DNA from: Nitrospirillum viridazoti CBAmc
Lineage (GTDB): Bacteria; Pseudomonadota; Alphaproteobacteria; Azospirillales; Azospirillaceae
Assembly: GCF_000730165.1 (NCBI RefSeq)
Contig: NZ_CP022112.1
Coordinates: forward strand, 1,094,001-1,158,000
DNA: 64,000 nucleotides
Direction: 5' to 3'
Shown here piece by piece: positions 40,017-55,000 of this stretch. The notes under the pieces were generated by a model. That model worked only from the letters and a program-made list of their open reading frames with translations, made no database searches and was not told where the DNA came from. How positions within the stretch are numbered: position 1 is the stretch's first letter; every line of letters starts with the position of its first letter. The position numbers and the translations under genes were made by a program.

Positions 40017-43000
40017 TTAGAAGTCCCAGCTGGCCCGCAGGACGCCGGAGTGGCCTTGGTAGTCGCGGCGCAGTTCGCCGTTGTACTCCAGGCGCAGCTT
40101 GAAGCCGTCCGACTGCTCCACGGTGGCGCCCAGGGCGACACCCAGGCCGTCGGCCTGCGGCCGGCCGGTAGTGCTGGCGAAGGTCACGCCGGCCAGCGCG
40201 CCGGTGGTGGCGATGGGGCCGTTCAGATAGTCGTGCACCCAGAACACCCGCAGGTCGGGAAACAGGCGACCGATGCCGGTATCGATGCGGGTGTCCAGCT
40301 TCACGCCCACCTCGTGGGTTATGGCGTTGGTCACCAGCGCGTCAATGTTCAGGTCGGCGATGCCCGCGTCCCGCTCGTTATAGGCGTGGTTGGTCAGGCG
40401 CACGGCCCGCACGCTGATCTGCGGCGTCAGGGTGAAGTCCCGCGCCACCGGCAGGTCATAGCCCACCGTCACCTTGCCCAGATACTGCTCCCCGCCATAG
40501 TTGGCATTGGCGCGGGCCCCCAGGAACTGGATGACGCGGCGCTGGTCGTAGTGGTTGTAGCCCCAGCCCACCTGGCCTTCGACTGACAGGCGCTGATCCG
40601 CCCAGTCGGGCCGCCAGACGCTGTAGGCGGTCAACTGGTAGCTGCCCACCCGCGTGGTGCTGCCCGCCATGACGCCCTGGCCCACCGACGCGCTGTTGAT
40701 CCAGCTGAAGGCCAGGCCCGCCATGACCTCGTCGCTGGCGAACCAGTCGGCGCCCAGCACCACGCCACTGCTGCTGGCGCGGTAGCCCGCCGCCTCCGTC
40801 GTCGTGCCGCGCAGCACGCCGCCGCCCAGGATCTCGCCCCAAATCACGCCCTCACGGCCTTCAGAACCGGCGGCGGCGCCTTTCGTCGATCCGTCCATCA
40901 GGCTGGCCACCGTCTCCTGGTGCTGGCTGATGGCTGTCGTCGTCGGCGTGACCGCCGTGGCGGTCAGCTGCGGCGTCAGCTGACTGGGCGCCAGCTGCGC
41001 CACCGCCACCTGCTTGGCCTCCACCGACAGTTTCGCCAGGGGCGCCAGCACCTGCTGCGTGAACGCCGCCACCTGCGCGGTGCTGGTGATGGACGAGGAG
41101 GCCAGCGCGGCGATCTGGTCCAGGGCGGCACCCGAACCCACCGCCGCACCGCCCTGGGCCACGCCCACGGCCGTGTAATTGGTGGTGGTGCCCGCCACCG
41201 TCACCACCAGGTCAGTGGTACCGCCCACCGTGACGGTGGCGGCGCTGACGGTGTAGCCGGTGGCGTTGAAGCTGACACCACTGAGGTTGAGGCCGCCGCC
41301 CGCCGCGGCGATGGTGTAGGTGCCGGCCTGCAGGGCGTTGCCGCCGGCCCCCTGCAGCGTCACCGACCCGCCCGTCAGGCTGGCGCCGCCGCTGATCACC
41401 AGGTTGCCGTAGCTGGTCTGCGACGTGGCGCCGATGACCAGGCTGCCGGCCGTCTGGCTGTAGCTGCCGGTGATGTTCACGGCACTGTTCACCAGCAGGG
41501 TGGACCCGTTGTTGACCACGCTGTGGCTGCCGACGTTCACCGCATCGGCCAACCGCACCGTGCCGCTGGCGAAGCGCAGGTTGGACAGGCGGTTGTCGAT
41601 GGTGCCGCCGGTGAACACGCCCGGTGCGGCATCCGTGCCGCCCGTAATCACGAGGTCGTTGGCCGACAGGTTCACGACGTTGCCCGTGACGGTGCCACTG
41701 TTGGCCAGTGTGCCCAGCGTACCGGTGCCGGCGATATACAGCGCCGTGGCGCCGCCAGCGGTATTGGCCAGGGTGCCGGTGACAGTCAGCGTGGCCAGGC
41801 TGGCGCCGATATAGTCGTTGCCCGCTGCCGCCAGCAGGTTGCTGCCGCTGGTGACCGCGTTTGCCGACAGGCCGGTGAGGCCGCTGGTGACCGTGGCACC
41901 ACTGTAGCTGGAGCCGGTGCCACCCTGGATCAGGGTGACGCTGTCGCCCGCCAGGTAGTTGCCCACCGCGCTGACGGCGGCATTGACCACGCCGCCCGCC
42001 ACGGTGGCAGCATTGCTGACGGTCAGGACATGACCGCCCGTGGTCAGGGTGCCGCTGCTCTGGGTGAAGTTGCCCGTGACCGCCACGTCATTGGCGAGGG
42101 CGATGCTGGCGCCGGCGTTGCTGACCGTGTGCGTCGCCACGTTGATGGCGTCGCCCAGGCTGACCGCACCGGACGCGAACACCACGTTGGCGCCCGTGTT
42201 GATGATGGTGCCGCCGGTGAAGCGGCCCACCGCCCCATTGCCGCCGCCGTTGATCGTCAGATCGTGGGTGCTGGTGTTGACCACGTTGCCGCTGATCAGG
42301 CCGCTGTTGGCCAGGTTGCCCAGGGTGCCGGTGCTGGCGATGTACAGCGCCGTGGCGCCGCCGGCCGTGTTGGCCAGGGTCCCTGTGACGTTCAGCGTGG
42401 CCAGGCTGGCGCCGATGTAGTCGTTGCCCGCGACCGCCAGCAGGTTGCCGCCGCTAGTGCCGCCGTTGGCCGACAGGCCGGTCAGGCCGCTGACCACCGT
42501 CGCGCCGGTATAGTTGGAACCAGCCCCACCCTGGATCAGGACGACGCCGTCACCCACCAGGTAATTGGCCGCCCCGTTCAAGCCGCCGTTGACCACGCCG
42601 CCGGTGACGCTGGCGGCGTCGCTGACGGACAGCACATGACCACCCAGGCCCAGGGTGCCCGCCGTCTGGCTGTAGGCCCCCGTGACACTGATGTCGCCGG
42701 CCAGGCTGATGCTGGCGCCCGTGTTGGCCACCGTATGACCGGTGGCGACGATCACGTCGCCCAGGCTGACGGCGCCCGAGGCGAACACCACATTACTGCC
42801 GGCATTGCGGATGGTGCCGCCGGTGAACACACCCACCGCGCCGTTGGAGCCACCGGTGATGCGGAGATCACCCGCCGACAGGTTGACGATGTTGCCCGCG
42901 ATGGTGCCGCTGTTGGCCAGGGCGCCCAAGGTGCCCGTGCTGGCAATGTACAGCGCCGTGGCACCGCCGGCATTGTTGGCCAGCGTGCCGGTGACCGCCA

Positions 43001-46000
43001 CACTAGCCAGGCTGGCACCGATGTAGTCGTTGCCCGCGACCGCCAGCAGGTTGCTACCGCTGGTGGTGCCGGTGGCGTCCAGGCCGGTCAGGCCGCTCAC
43101 CACCGTGGCCCCGCTGTAGTTGGAACCCGCCCCGCCCTGGACCAAGGTGACGCCGTCACCCACCAGGTAGTTGGCCGCCCCGTTCAGGCCGCCATTGACC
43201 ACGCCGCCGCTGATGCTGGCCGCGTCGCTGACGGACAGCACATGGCCACCCAGGCCCAGCGTGCCCGCCGCCTGGCTGTAGGCGCCGCTGATGCTGACGT
43301 CGCCGGCCAACGTCAGGCCGGCCCCGGTGTTGCTGACCGTGTGGCCGGTCACGTCGATGGCATCCGCCAAGCTGACCGCCCCGCTAGCGAAGGTCAGGTT
43401 GCTCAGGCTATTGCGGATGGTGCCGCCCGAGAAGCTGCCCACCGTGCCGCCATTAACGCCATTTGGGGAACCACCGACGATCACCAGGTCATTGGCGCTG
43501 GCGTTGACCACGTTGCCGATGATGGCCCCGCTGTTGGCCAGGGTGCCCAGGCTGCCGGCCCTGGTGATCAGCACCGCCGTGGCGGCGTTGATGGTCCCGG
43601 TGTTGGTCAGCGTCCCCAGCGTGCCACTGACATAGTCGCTGAGCAGGGTCAGCAGCAGATCGGTGGCGGCCCCGTTGACGCCCGTGCCCAGCGTGGCGCT
43701 GAAGCCCGTGGCCGCGGCGCTGAGGCCGCTGGTGGTCAAGGACCCGCCCACCTCGGCGATGGTGTAGCTCTGGCCGGCGATCAGGTTGCTGCCCGACAGC
43801 GCCGTCACCGCCACCGTGCCGCCGGTGAAGGCGGCGTTGCTGCTGACCAGCAGTTCACCCGCCGTGCCGCTGCCGATGCCCATGGCCAGCGTGCCGGCGC
43901 TTTGCGCGTAGTTACCCGTCACGCTGATGGCGTTGGTCAGCAGTACGTTGGCGCCGCTGTTCACCAGCGTGCCACTGCCCACGTTCACCTGGTCGTTCAG
44001 CACCAGGTTGCCGCTGGCCAGTTCCACATTCGCCAGCGTGCTGGTGATTGTGCCGATGCCGCTGGTACCGGTCAGCGTGCCGGTGACCGTGCCGCTGCCG
44101 CCGGTGAACACCAGGGCATTGGCGCTGGTGTTCACGATGCTGCCCGCAATGGTGCCGCTGTTAGCGATGGTGCCCAGCGTGCCGCTGGTGTGGATCGCCG
44201 TCACGCCGGTGATCAGGCCGCTGTTGGCCAGCCCGCCGATGGTGCCGCTGTTTTGCACCGCCACCTGGCCGGCGATGGTGCCGCTGTTGCTGACCGCGCT
44301 CAGGGTGGCGCTGTTGTACAGGCCGTAGGCCGTGCCGCTGATCAGACCCTGGTTCAGCAGGCTGCCGATGGTCCCGGCATTGTTCAGGCCGGCCGCTGCC
44401 ACCGATGGCGCGTCGATCAGGGCGCCGGTGTTGACCACCATGCCGATGCTGCCCTGGTTGTACAGGCCCACCCGACCATCGATCGTGCCGCTGTTGCTGA
44501 CCAAGGCCACGCGACCCAGGTTGCGCACGCCGTACTGCGTGCCCTGCAGCAGGCCGCTGTTGACCAGAGAGCCCACGCTGCCCAGGGTACCGATGTAGGC
44601 CGCCGTGGTCACACCGCTGATGGTGCCTGTGTTGTTGAGCGTGCCCAGCGTGCCGCCCACATAGTCGTTGGCCACGGCGATCAGCAGGTCCACGCTGGAC
44701 CCGATGGTGGCCACACGGGTGGCGGCGGCCAGGCCGGTGATGGCCGAGGTGACGCTGACCCCGCTATAGCCGGACCCCGCCCCGCCCTGCACCAGCGTGC
44801 CGGCGGCGCCCCCCGCCACGTAGTTGCCGCCGGCATCCAGCTGGGCCGTGGTGATCATGCCGCCGCTGATGCTGGCGACACCGCTGACCACCGCCGACAG
44901 CGTGCCCAGCGCCAGCGTGCCGCTGGCCTGGCTGTAGTTGCCGGTGATGCTGAGGGTGCTGGCCAGCGTCAGGCCGGCGCCGCTGTTCACCACCGTATGG
45001 CTGCCTACATTGATGGCGTCGCCAACCACCTGAGCACCCCCGGCGAACACCAGGTTGCTGGCCGCGTTCGCGATGGTGCCGCCCGCCAGCGTGCCGTTGC
45101 CCGCGATGACCAGGTCGCCCGAGGACAGGTTGACAATGTTGCCACTAAGGGTGCCGCTGTTGGTCACCGTGCCCAGGGTGGCGCCGGCCGCGTTGTAGAG
45201 CGCGGTGGCCCCTGCGATCAGGCCCTGGTTCAGCAGGGCGCCGATGGAGCCGCCGTTGCGCACGCCGCTGAGCGTGCCCGCCAGCGTGCCGCTGTTGGAG
45301 AGGGTACCGATGCCGCCCGTCGCCGCCACATAGACGGCGTTGCCGGCGCTGACGGTGCCGCTGTTCCCCAGCGTGCCCAGCGTGCCGCCGACATAGTCGT
45401 TCAGACCCACCAAGGTGAGGCTGGTGCCGCCGACGCTGCCCGTCAGCTCCAGCCCCGTGACGCCGGAGGCGTAGCTGAGGCCGGTGTAGCTGGACCCCAC
45501 CCCGCCGGCCACGGCCGCGGTGCCGCCGCCCTGGCCCCCCAGCAGGTTGCCCGCCAGGAGGTTGAGGGTGCCCGGCGCGCCGCTAACGGCGATGGTGCCG
45601 CCCGTCAGCACGGCGGCCCCGGTCACCGACAGCTGGCCGCCGCCATAGGCCAGCGCCAGCGTACCGGCCGACTGGCTGTAGTCGCCGCTGACACCGACGA
45701 TGGTGTTCAGCAACACACTGGCCCCAACGTTGACCAAGGTGTGGCCGGTGACGGTGACCAGGTCGTTCAGCGCCAGGTTGCCCGACGCCAGCACCACATT
45801 GGCCAGCGTGCTCATGATGCCGCCGCCGGTCAGCGTGCCCACCACCGTGCCCGTGCCGCCCTGGATGGTCAGGGCGTTGGCGCTGGCGTTGATGATGTTG
45901 CCCTGGATCAGGCCGCTGTTGACCAGGGTGCCCAGCGTGCCGCTGCTGGCAATGTAGACCGGGGTGGCGCCGCTCAAGGTACCGGTGTTGGACAGCGTCC

Positions 46001-49000
46001 CAAGCGTGCCGCCGACATAGTCGGTGGTGACCGCCAGCAACAGGTCGAGGCTGCTGCCCACCGTGGCGATGGCGGCGGTGCCGCCCAGGCCCTGAAGGCC
46101 CGTCACGGTGATGGTGGCGCCGGTGTAGTCGGACCCGGCGCCGCCCTGCACCAGGGTGTAGGCGCTGCCCGCCAGGTAGTTGCTGGCGCCCGACAGGCTG
46201 GCCCGCACCGTGCCGCCCGTGATGCTGGCGGCATTGCTGACTGCCAGCTGGGCCGTGGCCGGGTCGATCAGCAGGCTGCCGCCCGTCTGGCTGTAGGCGC
46301 CGGTGACGTCGATGGTGCCGGCCAGGATCAGGCTGGCCCCGCTGTTCACCACCGTATGGCTGCCGACATTCACGCTGTCGTTCAACGCCAGGGCGCCGGA
46401 GGCGAACACCACGTTGGCGGTACCGCTGGTGATGACGCCCATGCCCGACAGGCCGGTCAGCGTGCCCACCGTGCCATTGCCGCCGCCGGTGATGGTCAAA
46501 TCACCGCTGCCCAGGTTGGTGATGCTGCCAGCGATGACGCCGCTGTTGGCCAGGGTCCCCAGGCTGCCGGTGCCGGCGATGTAGACGGCGGTGGCGGCGC
46601 TGAGCGTGCCGCTGTTGGCGATGCTGGCGAGGGTGCCGCCGATGTAATCGTTCAGGCCCACCAGCACCAGGTTGGTGCCGCTGGTGGTGCCGGCCATGCT
46701 GAGGCCCATGACTCCGCTGGTGGTGACGCTGACACCGGTGTAGCTGGACCCCGCACCACCGGCCACCAGGGTGGGGCCGACTTGGCCCACCAGGTGGTTG
46801 GCCGTGGAGGACAGGGTGGCGACCACCGTGCCGCCCGTCAGGCTGGCCGTCCCGCCGACCGCCAGCTGCGCACCGCTGGCCAGGCCCAACGTGCCCGCCG
46901 ACTGGCTGTAGTCGCCGCTGACACCGACGATGGTGTTCAGCAACACGCTGGCCCCAACGTTGACCAAGGTATGGCCGGTGACGGTGACCTGATCGTTCAG
47001 CGCCAGGTTGCCCGACGCGAGCACCACGTTGGCCAGAGCGCTGGCGATGCTGCCGCCCGTGAAGGTCCCCACCAGAGTGCCGCTGCCACCGGTGATAGTC
47101 AGGGCGTTGGCACTGGCGTTGACGATGTTGCCGCTGATCAGGCCGCTGTTGGCGATCATACCCAGCGAGCCGCCGCTGGCAATGGACAGGGCGGTGGCGC
47201 CCGACAGCGTGCCTGTGTTGCTGAGCAGGCCAATGGTGCCGCTGTCCAGCAAGCCGACTATCGTGCCGCTGTTGGCCAGCGTGCCGACGATGCCCAGGTT
47301 GCGGATGCCGTGGGCGCTGCCGGCCAGCAGGCCGCTGTTGGCCAGGGTGCCGACGCTGCCCGTGGCCGCCACGTACACCGCCGTGACGGCGCCGCTGATG
47401 CTGCCGCTGTTGGCCAGGGTGGCGAGGGTACCGCCGACATAGTCGTTGCCGATGGTCGCCAGCAGGGCGTTGCCCGCCACGCTGCCGCCGACCTCCAGCC
47501 CGCTGACGCCGGCGCCCACCAGGGTGGTGGCGTAGCGGGAGCCCGCCCCGCCACTGACCAGCGTGGTGATGCTGCCGCTGGCCAGATAGTTGCCCGTGAC
47601 GCTGTAGCCCCCGGCCTGGACGCTGCCGTCGGTGATGGTGGCTGCCCCCGTGACCACCAGGCCGCCGCCGGCGCTGATGCTGAGGGCGCTGTTGGCGGAC
47701 GCCGCCTGGCTGTAGTTGCCGGTGATGGTGATGGGGGCGCCCACCCACAGGGTGGCGCCGCTGTCGTTCAGCACGGTACCGCCGCCGACGTTGACCTGGT
47801 CGTCCAGGCGGGTTGTGCCGCTGGCGAAGACCACGTTGGCGAGCGTGCTGGTCAGGGTGCCGATGCCGCCACCGGCGCCCGCCAGAGTCCCTGCCAGGGT
47901 GCCGGTCCCGCCGGCGATGGTGAGGGCATTGGCCGAGGCGTTGACGATATTGCCCTGGATGACGCCGCTGTTGACCAGCGTGCCCAGGGACCCGCTGGTG
48001 GCGATATAGACCGCCGTGCTGGCCGCCAGCAGGCCGCTGTTGGTCAGCGTCGCCAGCGTGCCGCCGATGTAGTCGTTGGCGATGGCCAGTACCAGGTTGT
48101 CGCCCACGATGCTGGTGGCCAGGCCCAGGCCGGCGATGGTGCCGGCCGCCGTGATGGTGGCGCCGGCGTAGCTGGAACCCGTGCCGCCGGCCACCACCGT
48201 GGTCAGGCTGCTGGCCAGGTAGTTGCCGGCGCTGGACAGGCTGACCTGCACCAGGCCGCCGCTGATGCTGGCGGCGCCGCTGACCGCCAGTTCACCCAGC
48301 GTGCCCAGGGCCAGCGTGCCGCCCGTCTGGCTGTAGGCGCCGGTGATGCTGACCGCCGTATCCAGGCGCAGGGTGGCGCCGCTGTTGACCACCGTGTGGC
48401 CGCCGACGTCGATGGCATCGCCCAGCGCCAGTTGGCCCCCGGCGAACACCAGGTTGGACGCCGTATTGCCGATGCTGCCACCCCTCAGGGTGCCGGCGAC
48501 GGTGGCCCCGCCCATCAGCACCAGGTCGCGGGCCGAGAGGTTGACGATGTTGCCGCTGATGGTGCCGCTGTTGACCAGGGTACCCAGCGTCGCCGTGGCG
48601 GCGTTGCTGAACGCGGTGACGCCCGACAGCATCCCCTGGTTCACCAGGGTGCCGATGCTGCCCAGGTTGTTCACCGCCGCGATGGTGCCCAGCAGGGCGC
48701 CGGCGTTGGTCAAGGTGCCTACGCTGCCGCTGGCCGCGACATAGACCGCGTTGTTGGCGCTGAGAGTCCCGGTGTTGACCAGGCTGCCCTGGACGCCGCC
48801 CAGGTAATCGTTGAGGGTCAGCAGGTACAGGCTGTTGCCGCCCACGCTGCCCGTCAGTTCCAGGCCGCTGACGGGCGAGGCATAGGTCAGGCCGGTGAAG
48901 GTCGAGCCGGCACCGCCCGCCACAGCCAAGCCACCGCCGCTGCCCGCCAGCACGTTGTCGGTGCTGACGACACCGGCCAGCGCCACCGTGCCGCCGGTCA

Positions 49001-52000
49001 TCAGGGCGCCCCCGCTGACCGACAGCTGGCCGGCGCCGGAGGACAGCGCCAGGGTGCCGGCGCTCTGGCTGTAGGTGCCGGTGACGCTGATCAGGGTGTC
49101 GAGCCGAACCGAGGCGCCGCTGTTGACCAGCGTGCCGCCGCCCACGTCCACCTGGTCGTTCAGCAACAGGCTGCCAGACGCCAGCACCACGTTGGCGCCG
49201 CTGCTGGTCAGGGTGCCGACGCCGGTATAGCCGGTGAGCGTGCCCACCGTCCCGGCGCTGCCGCCGGCGATGGTGAGGTCGATGCCGCCGGTGTTCTGGA
49301 TGTCGCCGGCGATGGTGCCGCTGTTGGCCAGCAGGCCGATGGTGCCGCCGTTGGCCAGCGCGACGGGGCCGCTGATCACGCCGCTGTTGGACAGGACGCC
49401 GATGGTGCCCTGGTTCCCCACCGCGGCGGGGGTGCCCGATCCGGCCGAGATCTGGGAACTGACCAGGCGGCCGCTGTTGACCAGCGTGCCGATGCTGCCA
49501 CCGTTGTAAAGGCCGTTGGTGCCGTCGGCCAGCAGCGTGCCGCTGTTGACCAACAGGCCGACGGCGGCATTGTTGAGGATGCCGGTACCGGCCACGCTGA
49601 TCAGCGCGCTGTTCAGCAGCGTGCCCACGCTGCCCATGTTGTGGATGCCCCAGGTGCCGTTGATCGTGCCGGCGTTGGCCAGGGTGCCGACGCTGCCCGT
49701 GGCTGCCACGACCATGCCAGTCCCGACGCTGAGGGTGCCGGTATTGCTGAGGGTGGCCAGGGTGCCGCCGGCATAGTCGTTGGCGATGGTCATCAGCAGG
49801 GTCTGGCTGGCGGTGAGGCCGCCGGTGGCCAGGCCGGCCACGGTGTCGGTGACCGTGGCCCCGACGTAGCTGGAGCCCGCCCCGCCCCGCACCAGGGTGT
49901 AGGAGGCCCCCACCAGGTAGTTGCCGCCGGCGTCCACGAGGCCCAGGACCGTGCCGCCGCCGATGCTGGCCGCACCACTGACCGTCAGCGGGTTGGTGCC
50001 GGCGTTCAGCGCCAGGGTGCCGCCCGTCTGGCGATAAGCGCCGGTGATGCTGACGCTGCCGGGCAACGTCAGGGAGGCGCCGCTGTTCACCACCGTATGG
50101 CCGGTGGCGTTGATGGCGTCGTTCAGCACCAGGTTGCCGCCGGCGAAGACCAGGTCGCCGCCGGTGTTGGTGATGCTGCCCAGCCCAAACTGGCCGGTCA
50201 GGGTGCCAAGGGTGCCGAAGCCGCCACCGGTGACGGTAAGGGTGCCGCCGCCGTTGACGATATCGCCCTGGATCAGGCCGGTGTTGGCCACCAGGCCGAC
50301 GGTGCCGGCGATGTAGAGCGCGGCATTGGTGCCGCTGAGCGTGCCGCTGTTGAGCAGCGTGCCGATGCTGCCGCCCGCCGCCACGTGCAGGGCTTGGGTG
50401 ACGCCGCTGATGGCGATGGTGTTGGCCAGGGTGGCCAGGCCGGCGCCGACATAGTCGCTGCCGAAGGCCAGCAACAGGCTGGGGCCGCCAACAGTGCCGG
50501 CGCTGGCAAGGCCGGTGGCGCCGGTGGCCTGGACGGTGGCGCCGAGGTAGCTGGACCCGGTGGTGCCGCTCACCAGGGTGGTGGCGTTCCCCGCCAGGTA
50601 GATGCCGGTGCCGGACAGGCTGGCCAGGACCGTGCCGCCGGTGATGCTGGCCACGCCGCCGACCGCCAGCTGCGCGCCATTGCCTACCACCAGCGTGCCG
50701 GCCGCCTGGCTGTAGGCGCCGGTGATGCCGATGACGCTGGCCAGGGTCAGCGCGGCGCCGCTGTTCACCACCGTGTGGCCGGAGACATTGAGGGTGTCGT
50801 TCAGCAGCAGACTGCCGGCCGAGAACACCACGTTGCCCAGCGTGTTGCTGAGGGTTCCAAGAGTGCCCTGGGTGGTACCCGCCAATGTGCCGACCGTGCC
50901 GCCCAGACCCCCGGTGAAGATCAGATCCTGGGTCGCCAGGTTGACGATGTTGCCCGCAATCAGCCCACTATTGCTGATGGTGCCCAGGGTGCCGGAGACG
51001 CGGTTGAACAGGGCGGTACGGCCGCTGATCGTGCCGCTGTTGGCCAGGGTCCCGATGGTACGGGAGTTGTAGATGCCGTAGGGGGCGCCGCTGATGATGC
51101 CCTGGTTGACCAGGACGGCGATGGTGCCGCCGTTGTTCAGCCCACCCGCCAGCGGCGCGGGGGCGTCCAGCAGGGCGCCGGTGTTCAGCACCGTGCCGAT
51201 GCTGCCCAAATTGTAGAGGCCGATGCTGCCGGTGGCCGTGCCGCTGTTCTGAAGCTGGCCGATGGTGCCCTGGTTCAGGATGCCGTAGAGCCGGCCCGAC
51301 AGCAGGGCGCTGTTGGTCAGCGTGCCGACCTGGCCGCTGCTGGCGACATTGACGGGGATGGTGACGCCGCTGATGGTGCTGGTGTTGCTCAGCGTGGCCA
51401 GGGTGCCGCCGACATAGTCGCTGAGCGGGTTCAGCAACAGGTCGACGGTGCCGCCGATGGTGGTCGTGGTGCCGGCCAGGACCAGGTTGCCGACGGTGGA
51501 GGTAACGGTGACACCGGTGTAGTCGGACCCCGCACCGCCCTGTACCGCGGTGCCGGCGATGGTGCCAACCAGGTAGTTGCCGCCCGCGTCAAGCAGGGCG
51601 ACCACATTGCCGCCGCTGAGGCTGGCGACGCCACTGACGGACAAGAGGCCCGTACCCGGCGTCAGGACCAGGCCGCCCCCTGTCTGGGTATAATTGCCGG
51701 TGATGGCGATGTGCGTCCCCAGGGTCAACCCGGCGCCGCTGTTGACCACCGTCTGGCCGCCGACGTCGATCTGGTCGTTCAGCGCCAGGTAGCCGCCGGC
51801 GAACACCAGGTTGGCCCCGGTGCTGGTGATGGTGCCGGCGTTGGTCAGGGTCGCGCCCGTCAGCAGGCCCGCCTGGCCGGTGTTGGTGCCGCCACTGATG
51901 GTCAGCGGCCGGGTGCCAGCGTTGACGATGTTGCCCTGCACCGTGCCGCTGTTGACCAGGCTGGCCAGCGTGCCGCCGCTGCCAATGTAAAGGGCGGTGG

Positions 52001-55000
52001 ACCCGCCGGCGACCAGGTGGCCGCTGTTGTTCAGCAGGCCCAGGGTGCCGTTGACGGCGACCGCCCTGCCCCCGGCGATGCTGCCGCTGTTGTCCAGGGT
52101 CCCGATGCTGCCGCTGTCACTAATCCCGCCGCTCAGGCCCTGGATCAGGCCGCTGTTGTTCAGCGTCGCAATGCCGCCCGCATTGCTCACGGCGGGCAGG
52201 CTGGTGGAGCTGATGAGGCCGGCATTGTTGAGGATGCCAATGGTGCCGTTGTTGACCAGGCCCAGGAAGTTGCCCGCGATGGTGCCCAGGGTGGTGTTGG
52301 TCAGGGTGGCGATGACGCCGTCGTTCTGCAGCGGCGTGGCGCCGGTCAGCGTGCCGTTGTTGAGAACGGTGCCGACGCTGCCAGTAGCCGCCACGTAGAG
52401 CGGAACGCCCGCGCCGATGCTGCCGGAGTTGGTCAGCGTGGCGAGCATGCCGCCGATATAGTCGCTGATCGCCGTGGCCAACAGGCTGATGGCGCCGCCG
52501 CCGCTGACCGTGCTGGTCCGCAGGGCGACGAAGCCGCCATCCGCCTGGACGCCGGCGTAGTCGGAACTGGCGTTGCCCGTCACCAGGGTGCCGACCAAGG
52601 TGCCCACCAGATAGTTGGCGATGCTGGACAGGCCGGCGACGACGGAGCCGCCGGAGAGGCTGGCCGCCCCCGTCACCACCAGGCGGCTGGCGCCCGCTGC
52701 CACGGTCAGCCCACCGGCCGACTGGCTGTAGTCGCCCGTCACGGTGACGATGCTGTCCAGCCGCACCGACGCGCCGCTGTTCACCAGGGTGTGGCCGGTG
52801 ACAATGACGGCGTCATTCAGCGCCAGGTTGCCCGAGGCCAGGGTCACGTTGGCCAGGGTGCTGGTGAGGGTGCCCATGCCGGTAGCACCGGCCAGGGTAC
52901 CAACGGTGGTGCCGCTGCCACCCTGGAGGATGAGGGCATGGGCGCTGTCGTTGGTGATGTCGCCAGCGATGGTGCCGCTGTTGACCAGCGTCCCCAGGCT
53001 GCCCGTGGCGCTGATGTACACCGCCTGCTGGCTGGCCGTGCCGACCGCCAGCCGGCCGCTGTTGGCCAAGGTCCCCAGCGTGCCGCCGACGTAGACCGCC
53101 TGGAAGCCGTCCGGACCGATGGTGAACAGCCCGCTGTTGGCCAACACGTCCATGTGCCCGCCCAGCGACAGGCCGATGACGCTGCTGAAAATGGTGCCGC
53201 TGTTGGACAGGGTCCCGTAGCTGCCATCGCCCTGGATGGCGGTGGTGGCGCTGTGGATGAGGCCATCGTTCTGGATGGATCCGATGGTCCCGTGGTTCAG
53301 GATGCCGACGGTGGCCCCCAGCGTGCCGCTGTTGGTCAGCGTCCCCAGTGTGCCGGTTGAGGCGACATAGACGGCGGTGTTGAAGCCGATGCTGCCCGTG
53401 TTGGAAACACTGGCGATCGACCCGCCGATGTAGTCGTTGGCATTGTACGCCACGTAGGCGAAATACTCGCCGGAACCGGACAGCGTGCTGGCCCAGCCCA
53501 GCAGGGTGGTGGCGAAGGCCGCCCCCTGGGCCATGGTGTCGTGGGCGCCCACCCAGTTGACCGGGGCGGTGAAGCTGACGCTGGAGCTTTCGCTCTGCAC
53601 CAGCGTGAACTTGTCCCCGGCCAGGTAGTTGGCCTGGTCGTTCAGGATGACGTTGACCCGGCCGCTGGTGATGCTGACCGAGCCGGGGGCGAACAGCTGG
53701 CCCGCGCCCGCCCTGATGTTCAGCGTCCCGCCGTTCTGGACGAAGTTGCCGCCGAACAGCGTCACCGCCGACCCGACCAGGCTGTTGTGGCCGGCGATGC
53801 TGATAACACTGTCCAGCGTCAGGCTGGCGCTGTTGATGACGGTGTGGGTACCGACGTTGAGGGCGTCGTTCAGCGCCAGCGCGCCGCCGCTGAACACCAG
53901 GTTGCCGGCGGTGTTGGTGATCGTGCCCTGGCCGGATGAGCCCGTCAGGGTGCCGATGGTGCCGCCGGTGCCGCCGCCGATGGTCAGGCCGACGGTGCCG
54001 GTATTGACGATGTTGCCCTGGATCACGCCGCTGTTGCTGATCGTGCCCACGCGGCCGTTCACGCCGATGGCCAGCGCCTGCGTGCCACTGAGGGTGCCGC
54101 TGTTCAGCAGCGCCGTCAGGGCGGCGTTGGCCACGATGGCCTTGTGCGACGCGGCGATGGTGCCGCTGTTGCTGATGGTCCCGATGGCGGCGCTCATGTA
54201 AACGCCGCTGGCGTTGGCCACGATGGTGCCGTTGTTCACCAGCGTCTGGATCGTGCCCGCCGCCTGGAACAGGCCGTAGTTGTTGCCGATCAGGCCATCG
54301 TTCAGCAGCGTGACGATGGTGCCGTCGTTGCGCAGGCCCTGCTGCGCGCTGGCGCTGTTGGACCGGATGGTGCCGCCGGCCGTATTGTCCAGCAGTTGGA
54401 TGGTGCCCGTGTTCTGCAGGCCGCCGTCGTGGCCGGTCATCAGGCCATAGTTGACGACGGTGTTCAGGATGCTTTGGTTGATCAGGCCGTAGCCCACCGT
54501 GCCGGCCAGGGCGGCGAAGGTGCCGCCCACCGTGTTGATCAGCGTGGCTATGGTGCCGCGGTTCAGCAGACCATAGCCGCCGTTGGTGCCGTCGCCGCTG
54601 ACGACACCGCTGTTGGTCAGCGTCCCGATCGTGCCGGCGATGGAGGCGCCGTAGCCCGTGACGGCGCCCACACCCGCCAGCGTGCCGCTGTTGCTCACCG
54701 TGCCGATGCTGCCCGTGCTGCGCACGAACAAGGCGGTCTGCATGCCGCCGATGCTGCCGGTGTTGTTCAGCGTGGGCAGCAGCGTGCCGACATAGTCGTT
54801 GGAGCTGAGCGCCACGAGGTTGGTGCCGCTGATGGTGCCGGAAACCGCCAGGCCCGAGACCCCGCCGCTGGTGACCGAGACGCCGCTGTAGCTGGACCCG
54901 GGGCCACCCGCCACCAGGGTGGCGCCCACCTGCCCCGCGATGTAGTTGGTCAAGGCCGACAGGGTGGCGACCAGCGACCCGCCGGACAGCACCGCCGCCC

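Noticed and set aside
40920-53360. A 4,146-codon open frame on the plus strand opposite the autotransporter
   Set aside because: Its translation is low-complexity (Ala, Gly, Gln, Val, Asp, Arg) and follows the module period. It is the stop-free antisense shadow of a GC-rich, Ser/Thr/Gly/Asn-rich repetitive gene, with no domain or start signal.
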